Shown here piece by piece: positions 44,696 to 56,639 of a DNA stretch of 64,000 nt. The DNA is from Ligula intestinalis (lineage: Eukaryota > Platyhelminthes > Cestoda > Diphyllobothriidea > Diphyllobothriidae): the NCBI GenBank assembly GCA_036362985.1, contig JAYGXS010000001.1, forward strand, positions 76,072,648 to 76,136,647, read 5' to 3'. The translations under genes and the position numbers were made by a program. The notes under the pieces were generated by a model, which was not told where the DNA came from, did no database searches, and was given only the letters and a program-made list of their open reading frames with translations. Within the stretch, counting starts at the first letter, position 1. Every line of letters starts with the position of its first letter.

Positions 44696-45827
44696 AATCC
44701 AGTGAGTTACTTAATCTTTTTAACAAGATGCTCTTAATCTAGGGCGCACCTGCACATCAGTTTGGGGTACCACTGACAATAAAGAAGCTAAAAATTATCA
44801 TTACATGTTACTCAGGTTTAGCCGCTAGCATTTTCCGATAACCGATATTCAGTTGGTATGCAGTCGGTGGGGTAGGCCACATATGCGGAGGTCCTGCAGT
44901 CACAGTAGCTGAAAAAGTCTCATTCCACTGTAATCAACTTACCTCTTCGCAGCCTCAATAAATAATGCAACTAGGCCAGGCTTTAATGTTTGCGTTGTTT
45001 GCGAAACCGCTTTAACGTGCTTTGTAGGTTTGCTGTTCCGTATCAATGACGAGGATATTAGACCATCAGCCGGCACTATAGACCAAGCTTTCTGGAGTAG
45101 AATACAATTCCCCGTAAAACTCACTGAAATACGCATGAATTAGGTCATTGACTTAAGAAAATACGAACATAGCAAGAGGCTGCATACTGATCTGGATAGA
45201 CAACTAAACTGACACTTATCTCCCTTAGCCAGGTGGGCTTATGAAGCATCTGTTTTCCGTCATTTTTTATCCCATATAAATTCAGCTAGAGTTTACGGGC
45301 ATGGCTAGGAAAGCACCAAGTTCTCTTGGACGGCCTGCAGAAATCTCCATCACCTGGTGTGTATGGAAAATCTAGCGTCAATTGGAACTGGCCTCCAAGA
45401 GTCTGTCCTTATTGAAAGACGAAAGTGTCCCTTTTATGATTCGTTCAGGGGCTGCGGATCTAGCACATATACAGATGGTCGCATAGTTATGCATCGACAG
45501 GCACGCTAACAAAGCTTGGCGTTTTTGCTTAAAAGTACAGTCGCAGTTGACTGTGGTGTCACCTTTTTCAAATAGGACATGTGTTGTGCCTGGATGTTTC
45601 ATGGGTGTCGGACAGAGTTCTCAATGGAGTCCGTTTATGGTGCTTAATAGTCAAAGCAGCGTGACAGAAAGTCGATGTGTTTTTGCCTGATTTAAATAAT
45701 TAATTGGATGCAATTATGAAAAAAACGGCAATACCGGTGAGCTTTGAATCCAGGATAGGCATAACAAGGCTATAGCGCACAATTAGGTCAAATGAGCTGC
45801 TAAATCACCTATTGGTTGAGTGAACCT

Positions 45828-46000
45828 GGTAGTCATCTAGCGGAATCGATATTGGTTGCTATGGCAATCCTGCTTTGGTAGCCAGCTAATTCAATCAGAA
45901 ATATGGGACCCTATACGTTGCGGTAGGCTGGGCGGGTAAGTTAACTGACATTTAACTAAATTTCTGGCTCCCGATAGAGCCTCGTAGCTCATGTAGTTAG
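45828..46000 (+). repeat. Single copy of the 269-bp-family unit, diverged
   Basis: Blocks GGCAATCCTGCTTTGGTAGC, CAGCTAATTCAATC and GCTGGGCGGGTAAGTTAAC correspond to 24600-24690. GAGCCTCGTAGCTCATGTAG stands where the tRNA-like A box is expected. Confidence 0.5.
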
Positions 46001-46009
46001 GAGGAATGC

Positions 46010-47090
46010 TAAAAAATGACTAGCGATAGGAAACTACATTAGATTACTTATCTGATGAAATGGGAAGGTCACAATTTGAGTGGGTGATTTAACACACATT
46101 TGAGGTGGTTTATGTTGTTCATTTGGTTGACTGAAATGGGTTAAATCTAGCGTTCATTGATATCCGAGGGATTTCCTAGGCTATTAAACGCTGCAGAAAA
46201 AGGTTCTCGTTTGTGCATGTTGTACTATAAAAGAACATTCACAAAGAGCAGAGGCGTTTGAATTGTATGTGTTCACAGAACAGAATATTTTGTTTTGCGT
46301 CCATGAAATTGAGGTAAGTGTACGTATGAGATTAAACATTATTGTCGGCAAAAGAAGAAAGAAGTAAGCTTGGAAAGTTTTTCCTTACAAATCTGTTATG
46401 TAGTTTGCCGCAAAGATGGGTAATAATTTTACGAGACCGAAAGTAGTGTATATGAAATGTTGCGAAATCTCATGAGTTTTCTCTGTAACGCTGTAAATGA
46501 ACCCCGTCCGAATGTTTTTAAAATATAGAAGCAAATCAATTAATATAAAAACTTGAAACGAAAGAGGCATAATATCATCACGTTTAATAATATCTATGGA
46601 TATATTCTGTCATTCTGATGTGCATTTGAAATCAAACAGCGATGCCCTGAACTCGAAAAACATACCGAAAACTGCTCCAGTTTACATAAAAATGTCAGTT
46701 CTCTCCTTTTCAGCAGAGTATTTTTCCCTTTTTTCCTAGGGAAGTTAAAAAACTCGTAAAAATATTCCATTTTGATCCCGATTTCATCTTCGAAAAAGGT
46801 AGAGTACACAGAAATAGGACGCCGAAATATCAAACTAAAGTGCTTTTTGAAGAGGAAACTCCTCATAGGAAGTTTTTTAATCAATCGTAGACGCATTCGT
46901 TTTCGACTTTTGTTGTGGACATTTATATTTCTCAGCACTGAGTTGACATGTTTGGGTGATTCTAGAATCATAACCCACACGGACAACTGCATAAGGAGGA
47001 ATGTTTAAAAACTCCTTATTTAGGTAAATCTTTTCATGATATTTCTTTTTTTAAGTTTTTGGTAAGTAGGTTGAACGAAATTGGTATTTA
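46010..47090. other. Unassigned AT-rich stretch
   Basis: The minus frame 46594-46992 (132 codons) is basic and AT-biased, with an alternative frame on plus over the same bases. No family recognised; probably accidental. Confidence 0.3.
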
Positions 47091-47099
47091 GGGACAAAC

Positions 47100-47520
47100 G
47101 AAGAAAAACCCTGAAATTTATAAAGTGTTAAGCAGAATTTCGAGAACAATCTGCAGCTCGTCACATTCAAACTCTCGAAATAATTATAAAGGAATGTGAC
47201 AAAGGGAAATATCTTTCAATGCACACAAGATGGTATGAATTTGATTACAAGTACCACCATTATCTTACTTTTAAACTACAGCCAGCCTCTCTGCGTGTGT
47301 TCTTCAATCTATTTTTATTCCGCAAAACAGCCCTGACCTAAATCCAATCGAAAGTCTTTTTTGCAACTGTTAAGAGACTTTGGTATAAAGTCAAAAATAG
47401 TCCTTCCACTGATGAAAAAGTGGATTATCTTCTCAATACACACATTGCACAAACAACTAACGATAACTTAGAGACGACCATGTCCGATAGACTTACTGCT
47501 ATTTTCACTGCAAACTGACG
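47100..47520 (+). pseudogene. Tc1/mariner-type transposase C-terminal remnant
   Basis: Around 47320-47366 a plus frame reads FIPQNSPDLNPIESLF apart from local damage. The SPDLNPIE block carries the last acidic residue of the DDE triad in Tc1/mariner transposases. After a one-base shift in a T run the frame continues ATVKRLWYKVKNS, then DEKVDYLLNT and ends at a stop at 47515-47517 after DRLTAIFTAN. The N-terminal DNA-binding part and the first two catalytic residues are not recognisable, and terminal repeats were not found. Confidence 0.6.
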
Positions 47521-47529
47521 TCACTTAAA

Positions 47530-48800
47530 CTAGTAGATATTGTATTTGTACATATTCTGTATAACTTTGACGTTTTTGGGGATCTTCTACCTAAAACTAT
47601 TTATATTTCCCATTGGATCAGCGAATTCTCATATTGCCATTACCTGAGTTTGTGAAAATTAAATATTTTTATACAAGTAAATAGTAATTTCAGGCAAAAC
47701 ATACGGAAAGGTCTCATGGAACGTATCACAACTGCTCATAGCATAGAAAGTTTTAATGTCGACCAAAGGCATGAAGTGACTTCCATAAAGTCACAATATT
47801 TTTTTCTTGCAAATTTTCTGGTGCGCTACTTGTACTAAAGCATACAACGGTCAATAATTAAATTTCGTTCTATGGCCTCTTCAGCGCAGGAAAATTGTTT
47901 TTTTGGAAAAAACTCCCTCTGTCTAAAGTGGAAAGTGAATCGTAATTTCGAAGGCTCTCTAAGTTATATTTGGAAATTAAAAACCGATTGCTCCATGTGA
48001 TTAAAGCATTTCGGTCAACCACTTTCGATACCGGTATGATTTGGCAAGGGGCTGGTAACAAAGCGAAAGTTTTTATTGAGCAGTGGTACCAACAAAAAGC
48101 AAGGAGCACTAGAGTTAACGTAGTGAGCTTATCTATCGACCCCAGGTAGTCGTACGAAACTATGATGGTAACCAAGATCATGGTCTTGTTAATTTGATCA
48201 TCAAAAATTTTGAAGTCAGCCAATTCAATTAGCACCCGACATTTACAATGACAACCTTTCAGCCATATGTGCGTGGTTGTCACTAAGTTATCCTGCTTAC
48301 AGAATGAAAATAGTTATTTTCGTCACGCGCTGATTTGCGGGGACCTGAAGCCTCAGCAGTCCTTTGCGTAACGGGTCAACCTTAAGTCATTTGATCGAAA
48401 ATAAGTGCTGTCTTACCCGTAAAGGTGCTCCCCAGCCCTTTGCCGTTGTGCTTCCAGCCACCGGACCAATATTCTTCGTATGTCAGTCATTCAGAAACTC
48501 AGAATTCATTTTTCTTCACTACTTTGCTGTTGCTCATGGCCGCAATGCTTTAGTGGTCCAACACAAAAAGTGACTTCTGTTTTTAGTCATGGTAATATAT
48601 TGCCTACTTGTCAGGTACTAAGTAGTCCTTATATTAAATATATACTCAATATCAGAATTCCGGCCGACTGCATATAATGAACTTCAACTTATAAGGCTAG
48701 GACTTTTGTGAGAGGTTTTTGGTCAAAACTTTGCTGAAAGAGTTGAAAATAACTGTTTAGGGTATAACCGATCCTACTGTGCTTTTACTTTAACTCATGG
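47530..48800. other. Unassigned stretch
   Basis: Nothing recognised. The minus frame 47870-48283 (137 codons) has no identifiable domain, though it contains hydrophobic segments. Confidence 0.3.
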
Positions 48801-48812
48801 GCATTCGACATA

Positions 48813-49060
48813 TGTATGGTGACACTAAACAGCTTTTTTTATTCAGTAAAACATGTGCTGTAATTGTCTGGTCACAACTTTAACTAAGACGTTGAGTAAG
48901 CACGAGCTTTTATTTGCAAACGGCTTTGCTCCTATTTACTAGTTTGTAGCAGTTGATATATCTTAGGTTTCTGGATCGACTACTTCGTATCTCACATTCG
49001 GGACCCACGACTTTTAATTGTGCTTTCATTTTCATCAAACTGCTAACAGTTTGCACGCAG
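48813..49060 (+). repeat. 5' LTR of a Ty3-type retrotransposon
   Basis: TGTATGGTGACACTAAACAGC begins a sequence that matches the 3' LTR at 52434 on: AATTGTCTGGTCACAACTTT against AATTGTCTTGACACAACTTT, then GAGTAAGCACGAGCTTTTA against GAATGAGCACGTTGCTTTTA, and AACAGTTT near both ends. The homology fades after about 245 bp, where other repeats adjoin. Confidence 0.65.
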
Positions 49061-49125
49061 CCATATTTGTCAGCCTTTCGGTTGACAAAATTCATCCTGT
49101 GTCCGAATGAATGAAAAGGTTCGCG

Positions 49126-49215
49126 TTCCAGGTATGGATAAGGCAGAAGACTTTTCGAGCACCGGATCAATTTGTTTATTGTCCTGAGCTTTCGAACTCT
49201 TACAGGAGTTCATCT
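49126..49215 (-). repeat. Type C hammerhead repeat inside the Ty3 element
   Basis: In sense: GATGAAGATGAACTCCTG, TAAGAGTTCGAAAGCTC, AGGACAATAAACAAATTG, then GTGCTCGAAAAGTCTTC. Stem II is GAACUC/GAGUUC. GAAA and the AGCUC block are intact; the CTGATGA box is not clear. It sits just inside the 5' LTR, so it probably landed in the element after Ty3 insertion. Confidence 0.6.
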
Positions 49216-49279
49216 TCATCCTGTGTCATAATTTTTAACCATTAAGAGGGCTGCATTTAATCTGCTGTCAAATGCAACC

Positions 49280-52160
49280 TCAGCTAACTCCAGTTGGTGT
49301 CCCTTTGCTCGAACACGTAAGGGGCGCCGAAACTGGCATTCACCCGTTCGCCCCACACCGTGTAGTCATGAAAGCACTTCAGCTACTATCGAAGAGGTCG
49401 TGACACGCCTTGATGCCCTCACCCTCGTTACTGCCCAGCTTCGAGCTCCCAGCTCCTACCGAATTCGGCTGAGCATAGGTCCCCCAATTCTTCCTTTTCG
49501 CTTCAAACACCTCATAATACTCCTATTAAAACTCTTGATCAGCGAACCCTTATTCTAGATTTCGGTCTACGACGTTCACTTAGTTATATACTTACTATCG
49601 CTGACGTTCATACCGCCATTCTCGGTGCGGATTTTCTATCCTTTTTCAGTCCCATAGACTAATTTACCCTAAGCCATCTTTATGCTGTAAATTTTTGATC
49701 CAAACCCTTTTATCCCCTAGTCCGTGCATTCCAGCAATCCCTTCGTGCATCACCTAGCATCGCTTACTTTCAGAATTTTCTTCTATCACACGACCCTTGC
49801 AATTTAACCAGCCCATTGAGCATTCTGTCGTACATTATATTTTGACTTTCGGACCACCCGTTTTAAGTCGTCCTCGTCGTTAAGCCGCCGACAAGTTAGC
49901 TATCACCAAGGTCGAATTCAGTCAAATGGTGGAGTGAAGCATAGTAACGCCTTCCACTAGTCCATGGGCTGCACTTCCACATATGGTGTGTAAAATGTCT
50001 CTCGTTGACTGGCGCCCATGCGTGATTATAAACAGTTGAACACCTGCACTGTGCCTGAAAGATATCCACTTCCCCATCTCCATGACTTTTCATCTTGCCT
50101 AGCAGGAGCAACAAAGTTTTCCGGTAATGACTTAGGCAAAGCCTTCCATTCCGAAAACGGCGAATACTACACCGTTTGATCCGTTCAAGTTTTTCAGGAT
50201 GCCCTTTGGATTACGCAACTCCACTCAAACTTTTTAGCATTTCCTCAACGCAGTCTTCCGCGATTTACCCTTCCTTTTGCCTCTGTCGATGACGCACTGA
50301 TAGCAAGTTTCAGTGAGCACAAACATCTACAACATCTAAGCCTCATTTTTGAGCGATTGACCCAATTTGGAGCTTTTACCCATGCTTTTGGAGTACCGTC
50401 ACTGTTGTTCCTGGGACATCGCGTAGATACTTTTAGTTGTCATCCCATAGTTGCAAAATTTTCAGCTATTCGTGAGTTCCCTACTTTTACTTCTTTTCAA
50501 CAACTGAGCCATTTTATAGGCCTTTTCAATTTCTATCGACGTTTCATCCCTCATTGCGCTTAATTGATCTTACCACTTACTAACCTTTTACGCGGGAGCA
50601 ACCACAAGTTTTCTTTCCCTGACACAACCGTAAACACTTTCAATCGTGTCAGAAAGGCTCTTGTGGATACCACTATCTTCGTTCACCCTATATCACATGG
50701 CCCGCCCTCCATTGTTGCCGATGCCTCCAACTGCGCCATAGGTACCGCCCTTCAGCAACAGACGCTCACGGGCATCCACCGCTTAGCATTCTACTCTGCC
50801 AAATTGACACCACCAAAAACTCGCTATGACACTTTTGGTAGAGAATTGCTTTCCATTTATTAAGGCCATTAAACATTTCCGTTATTTTTTTTTGAGGGCT
50901 GATTTTTTGTATGTTTACCGACCACAAACCACTTGCTTATACCCTCTCCAATTCTTCTGACAAGTATTCACCCCGAGAGGCCCGCCATCTCGATGTTATC
51001 TCTCAGTATTTCACCGATGTTATATTTCTTAAAGGCAGTTGCTGACCATCTTTCCCGGCCTGGAATTAAGGCCATCGCTCAGTTTTCTATAGAATTGGAG
51101 TGCATGACTGAACTGCAAAACCAGCACTGAACATATTAGTCTTCAACTCGAGGCCATTCTTCTCTCCACCACTCCCGGTACAATCTTGTGTGACGTATCG
51201 CGCGGTGCCTCCCGACCTCAAGTGCCAAGCGAGAGGACATATGACGTTTTGGCTGAGTTGCACAATCTTACTCATCCTGGCCTCCGCAGTATCCAGCGCC
51301 TGGTCAGCGAGCGTTTCGTCTGGCCAAGCATAAACACTGATATCCGTCAGTGGACCCGTTCATGTTTGGCCTGTCAGAAGGCCAAGGTCGGACGACACAA
51401 AAAGCACGCATTGACACTTTTTTGCACCCGATGCACGTTTCGCACATGTTCGTATCGATCTGATAGGTCCTTTGCCAACATTCCGTAGTTGTAACTACGT
51501 ACTGACTGCGATTGAGCGATCTACTTGTTGGTTCATTACAACTCCCATACCTAGTATAACTGCAGATTCGCTTATTCACGCCTTTTTGGGACACTGGATC
51601 TCCCATTATGGCGTCTCCTCAGCTATTACCCCCGATCGAGGACAAAAATTTAAGTTTAGACTTTTTAACAGCCTTAACGACCTCCTCGGCTGTTCTCGTA
51701 TACGCACAACAGCATACCACCCCTCAGCAAATGGTTTAATCGATCGTTTGAATCGTGAACTCAAAGCCTTGCTCCGAGCTCATGACAGCCCACCCCATTG
51801 GAGCGAGTAGCTGCTCCAAGTCATGCTCGGTATCCCTACGGCACTCAAGCCCGACTTGGGATGCTCCGCAGCCGAACTTGTTTATGGCACTACCCTATGT
51901 ATTTCCGGTGATTTTTCGGGAATTTTCAAACCTCAGTTGACTTGGATCCCACGGAGTATATGCAGAGATTGGGCCAAGCAATTAAAAATCTTCGGGCAAC
52001 CCCTCCACGCGCTCCAGCTCCTGTATCGACCCTTACTTGCTAGCGTGTTCTTTTGTATTCGTCGGCCTTTTCAACAACCCTGCAACGGACCATTTCAAGT
52101 ACTATCTCAAACGGACAAGCATTTTACGATTATCCGGAACGATCTGACAAATATGTTCTA
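49280..52160 (+). pseudogene. Ty3-type retrotransposon pol, decayed
   Basis: Protein blocks appear in Ty3 order. The protease end is RTLILDFGLRRSLSYI then ILGADFLSFF (49540-49650). RT shows FRMPFGLRNSTQTF near 50200, an altered active site SVDDALIAS near 50287, then FLGHRVDTF and HFIGLFNFYRRFIPHCA (50505-50560). RNase H shows IVADASNCAIGTALQQQ and RYDTFGREL (50710-50850). Integrase has a zinc-binding part (HNLTHPGLRSIQRL, CLACQKAK, 51265-51390) and a core with ITPDRGQKF and HPSANGLIDRLNRELK (51628-51765). At the core the expected second catalytic aspartate is in PDRG. Many stops and frameshifts; gag is missing or unrecognisable. Confidence 0.88.
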
Positions 52161-52433
52161 AGTCGATCGACTGAAGGCGGCTTATACGGTACCTCGTTCA
52201 ACTGCCTTAACCGAACACCCTTCACCTGGCACATTGCCACTTACTATTGCTCAGACTCCGCTTACACCTGCCAGCCCTACGCTTTGCCCTATCCCACATG
52301 CTCCTCCCTTGCACGCAGTGGCCATCATGTCCATTTCTCCGACCGTTAACAACTTGTACCATATGCTTTACACTCCCACATTTTCCTCCTACTAACATTT
52401 TTTTGAACTCCGTTCTCTTAGGAGGGGGAGTAC

Positions 52434-52665
52434 TGTAGTGACATTAAAAAGCTATTCCTTTTAGTCAATTAAATATGGTTTGAAATTGTCTTGACACAAC
52501 TTTCAATAACACGCTGAATGAGCACGTTGCTTTTACCTGTAAACGACTTTAATCTTATTAGTAGTTGATAACTACTTCTAGCTTAAATTCACGGATAGAA
52601 TACTTTGTATCCCTCAAGCCCATGCAGACATTTTGTCTCGTAGCTACCACCAACAGTTTCTGTCT
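52434..52665 (+). repeat. 3' LTR of the Ty3-type retrotransposon
   Basis: Begins TGTAGTGACATTAAAAAGC immediately after a polypurine tract GGAGGGGGAGTAC (52421-52433). It matches the 5' LTR over about 230 bp. The two LTRs differ at many positions, so the insertion is old. The same polypurine tract precedes the 3' LTR at 29297. Confidence 0.7.
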
Positions 52666-52889
52666 TGCTACGGGGCCTGGCATCGCTATTATTTCTACTA
52701 TACACATGGACAATGTGTGTGCGTGGCGGTCCTATGTAAGCATTGGTCGCTTTGTAGCTTGATGGCAAAGATTGCAATGTCCACATATTGTATAATCATA
52801 TTTTTCACATTAACCATGTTCATCTGAATGTATGTGTAGCTTTTTATGTGTAGCCTGATACCTTAACTGCACAAAGGAGAGGCATGTTC

Positions 52890-53400
52890 GTTGACTGCCT
52901 TTCTTAGGCGATGCAACAAGCGAGCTGGTCAGATGGCGTCTAAGGACCGCAATCGCAAGCGCTTTCCCCGCGGCGAACTTATGAGTGTGCTCTTCACGAT
53001 TGTCCCCTCCTACGATTATGAGGTAAAGACCGGCTCCCGTTGAAGGCCACATCTATGAGTATTTACTCTTTCACTTGCGCCTGTGGAGCAGGATACCTAG
53101 GCCGAACAACGAGGCGCCTGGGAAAGAACGTACAGGAGCACATACCGACCTGGCTAATTAAAGGTGAAACTACATCGATCTCGAGCTCAATTCTCACACA
53201 GCTTGTCCATACGAATCATCGATTCGATACTAACGAAGCCTTTCAGGTTGTCTACCGGACACCAGCCAACTTTTCCAAGGGCCTTCGCCAACGGGTGCTT
53301 GCAACAGCCGAGCGAGTGGCTACACGGATAATCCAGTTCTGTGTTGTCAGAAGAAACTGACAGAAGCCCTTTCACTTCCGTGGCCGACCTCGATGCCAGG
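52890..53400 (+). pseudogene. Penelope-like element GIY-YIG remnant
   Basis: The frame from 53040 reads MKATSMSIYSFTCACGAGYL, GRTTRRLGKNVQEHIP, SSSILTQLVHTNHRFDTNEA and FQVVYRTPANFSKGLRQRVL. It is a close paralogue of 20090-20425, with YLG for YIG and SIY for GIY. Upstream, FLGDATSELVRWRLRTAIA (52900-52960) is the RT-GIY linker, out of frame with the nuclease. It belongs to the same PLE lineage as the copy at 19.9 kb. Confidence 0.8.
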
Positions 53401-53439
53401 TGACGATCGCATTTTGCTCCCACCCCCTAGTGACAGTCG

Positions 53440-53712
53440 TTCGCTGCGCGCAAATAAAAGCAATTATCCCTCCATGTATCTGCCCTCTGATCAACCCCCA
53501 CAACCTAACCCAATTACCTCCCCTACCCCGCCCCCAACGCAAGAACCTCTACACGCCGACCTCGTCATGCGGGCGACGCGTAAACGATGAATTGTAATTA
53601 GAATGCACTATTTAACCCTGTCCAACTGTACAGTTTTTAATTACCCTGCAAATGTTCTGCCCTGATGATGATTTGCTGAAAACATATGTTTGCCCACTTG
53701 ACTTCTCAATAC
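53440..53712 (+). repeat. PLE 3' untranslated end, copy 1
   Basis: The sequence TTATCCCTCCATGTATCTGC through CTCGTCATGCGGGCGACGCG, AATTACCCTGCAAATGTTC and CCTGATGATGATTTGCTG to CACTTGACTTCTCA is repeated almost unchanged at 59510-59750. It follows the GIY-YIG remnant directly, so it is the 3' end of that PLE family. CTGATGA..GAAA near 53665-53685, followed by the palindrome AACATATGTT, may be a minimal hammerhead relic with an unclear stem II. Confidence 0.65.
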
Positions 53713-53839
53713 CCAAGAAACCTCATGCGATGGCCTATAACAGTACTTCGATTCATACCACTGCGCTCGCGGGAACCGATGCGTTGCGTAACTCTAGCCC
53801 AGTTGTGCGGACGAATAGTATGCGAGCTGTACTACTCTA

Positions 53840-55860
53840 TCGGAACCAAAACCTTGGTATTGGATACTGGAATGTACGAATGTTCCTGGACCCTGGTGCC
53901 CCAAGCCTGACGGTACGTATCCTTTATCAGTACAAAGTAGATTTCCGCTACCTGTCCGAAGTCCGAATTCCTGACTCAAGCGTTCAGGAAATAAAGATCC
54001 GCGGATCTAAATCACACTTTCCACTTTACCATAATAGCTCAGGAGACTCCTTCGGTAGACATGGTGTTGGGGGGGGGGAACTTATTCGCAAACTTAGTGG
54101 TAAGCTGTCTTCAATAAATGACTCAGTTAGTGATGTGGATGGCAGCTTCATTGTTAGCAACTCGGCCAAGGTCGAGCGTTGGCGTGAACACTTTGAGCAC
54201 CTTCTCGACTTCAATACCCAGCCCAGCACCCCTTGCCCCTATCTAACTGTCTAGTGTCATGCGGCCCGCCTTCTTCAGGAAATGTCGCCAACGCCATACG
54301 GAGGCTGTGCAAAAAACCGCCTGGAAAGGATGGAATACCCGCTGAGATCTTCAAGTTGTGCCGACGCTCTGGCGTCTGCGTCATGAGGTGCTTGCACAAG
54401 CGAGCAGAGACGAGGCTGTTCCTGATGACTGGGGCTCAGGCAGCCGTGTACCTGTCTACAAGAAGGGAGACAAGGTGCGATACGAGAAATAACGCAAGAT
54501 AAGTCTTATCAACGTTGCTGCAAAGATCTTCGCTATTGTCCTTCTCAGGTGATTTCAGCCTGTGCGTGGCACTAGGACGAAGTCCAATCAAGCACGGTTC
54601 CGCGCAGGGCGTAGAGGCGTGGACCAGATATTAACACGGAGACGCATCCCTGAATTCTGCAACAAATACCAGCAACCAACGGCCGTCTTATTTGATGACT
54701 TTGCCGCTGCGTTCAATTCCGTCCATCATGAAGCCCTGAGGTGGATAATGGTGCTAGACGGCGTACCTACAAAAATCATCGTCATGATCAAGGCCTACTG
54801 CCACTCCACCATTGCACGGACTCTTGTTTATAACAATCAATCAGAACCCTTCGCTATTCGGCCTGGTGTTCGACAAGGCAGTATCCTGCCACTCATTCTA
54901 TTTAACTACGTCATTGACTGGATTTCCAGCGAGGCCCTTCGTGAAAAGGATGGTGTTGAGCCTGTACCTGGCGCCGGTTGACTGATTTCGATTACGCCGA
55001 TGGCATCGCCTTACTAGATTCAAGCTTTGGCGATCTACGGTTTATGGTGTCACGGGCGAACCAGGTCGCTAACTCGGCCCGCTTATCCATAAACGCTAGG
55101 AAGGCTTTAAGGTTTTCATGATGCATCTCTGCCCAAGAGAAGAAACCTCTCGAGATGAATGGCTGTCATCTTGAATAAGTCAGCAGGTTCAATTATCTCG
55201 GAAAGAGGTTGCCACCAAACGGACAGAGCAAGGATGACATTGTCGCCCAAATCGGTGCAGCTTGTCGAGTTTCCTCAAGCCTTGGAAAGTGTCTGTAGAC
55301 AGGACGAGATATTTATTTTGTCAAAGGTTCGCGTGCACCCTGTATCTGTTCAGTCTGGCTGTGAATGCTGGGCTATGCGCATGGAATATTCAATAAAACT
55401 GAAGGTATTCAACCACTACCACTTGAAGACCATCCTTTCAGTGAAATACACCGATTTCGTCCCAAATGAGACGGTCCGCACTCACTGCGACAAAATCGCA
55501 AGAATATCCCAGGCCATCCATGAAAGACGACTGAGGTGACGGACGGAATCCGAAACGTCAGGAAAATAAAGTCCTTATTCCAGTGATTGCATCTTCTTCT
55601 TCGAATGAGGTGAGTTGGACACGCTCTTCGTAGTCAACCTCGCGAGCTGAGTGTTGCTCTCTTCCATCCGACACCATTACCCAAGTGAAGACGTCGAAGA
55701 GGGAGTCAGCTCAAAAACTGGCTCGACTCAGTCCGTCGGTATTCGGTATTAGGGCTCCGGTGTTGGCGAAGAGAATGTATGAGACTGTCCACGTCTGCTG
55801 CCACGGACCGTAGCACGTGCAGAAGTACTATCCGTGACATAATAGAGGCCGGCTAGATCG
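53840..55860 (+). pseudogene. RTE-type LINE, copy 1 (internally deleted, with nested insertion)
   Basis: Endonuclease start: GYWNVRMFLDPGAPSLTVR then YLSEVRIPDSSVQEIKI (53865-53995). At a G run (54068-54077) it jumps to the pre-RT region (VDGSFIVSNSAKVERWREHF), so most of the endonuclease is deleted. RT blocks follow: GKDGIPAEIFKLC (54325), QARFRAGRRGVDQILTRR (54590), FDDFAAAFNSVHHEAL, IRPGVRQGSILPLILFNY (54862-54915). The catalytic FADD-type motif reads FDYADG near 54987. After 55320 come the C-terminal blocks (CECWAMRMEYSIKLKVFNH, LKTILSVKYTDFVPN). A 66-bp hammerhead fragment interrupts it at 55540-55605. The tail resumes with LKNWLDSVRR and STIRDIIEAG to about 55855. Confidence 0.85.
55540..55605 (+). 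mobile_element. 66-bp type B hammerhead fragment inserted in the LINE, with 8-bp target duplication
   Basis: TGAGGTGA at 55532-55539 is repeated at 55606-55613. Removing one copy and the intervening 66 bases restores the LINE sequence (CGA CTG AGG TGA GTT GGA CAC, i.e. RLR-stop-VGH in the conserved RLRW-GH block). The insert starts within stem II of type B (CGGACGGAATCC), then GAAACGTCAGGAAAATAAAG, CCAGTGATTGCATC and (TTC)3 with GAA at its end. It is therefore a 5'-truncated insertion whose natural 3' end is the TTC tract. Confidence 0.75.
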
Positions 55861-56019
55861 ATTACTATCGCAGCCTTAACAAGTACACATAAAATACCAT
55901 CGTATATTTGTGTGTATACCTCTGGTCGTTCTATTCTGCCACCATCGTTTCACATTCTATCAGGTGTTTGATAATAAAAGCCTCCTCGCTTCACTACACG
56001 AATGAGCGAGTGTGAGGAG

Positions 56020-56620
56020 ATGATGTCATTCTTGGTGACTGGAACTCGGGAATTTTTGTACTTGTCTTCAAGACAGATGAGATAAAGTGCAGGAGCTACC
56101 GCGACATAGGCATAACAGACGCCGCTGAGAAAGTATTCATTATTGTTCAGGCTGAGCGTGGCTGAAGGACGATGTCTAACCAAGCCGGTTTACGAGCTGG
56201 ACGAGGATGCACGGACCAGATATTCATACTGAGGCGTTTTCCTAAATTTTGCTATGGATACCAATAACTTACGGCTGTCCGCCTTGCTGACTTTGCCGAT
56301 GCGTTTGATTTCGTCCATTGCGAATGCGCACATAAAATAACGGAGCTAGACTATGTACCGGCCAAAATCCTCGGCATAGTCATGACCTACTATGGTTCCA
56401 CCACTACGGGAGTCTTCATTCATGAAAATCTTGTCCAATCGCTCGACACCCGATTTGATGTTCGACAATATTGTACGCTATCGCCCATTTTGTTCAATTA
56501 CGTCACTGGCTGGGTTCTCGAAAGGGCCCTCAACGGCTTTTACAAGGTTGGTTTTGCATTCGCACAGTCTGTCGTGTCATGAGTGAATAAAATCGCTGCT
56601 TTGATCGGCTTATCCATAAA
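56020..56620 (+). pseudogene. RTE-type LINE, copy 2 (RT fragment)
   Basis: Reads in shifting frames DWNSGIFVLVF, KCRSYRDIGITDAAEKVF, NQAGLRAGRGCTDQIFILRR (56178-56235), FADAFDFVHCE, and DTRFDVRQYCTLSPILFNYV (56440-56505). These blocks parallel copy 1 one by one. Both ends are truncated and no catalytic aspartate pair is left. Confidence 0.8.
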
Positions 56621-56639
56621 GGATTGGAAGATACGCAGC

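Noticed and set aside
46594..47008. Host genes on either strand
   Set aside because: Overlapping AT-rich frames on both strands, no domain, no splice evidence.
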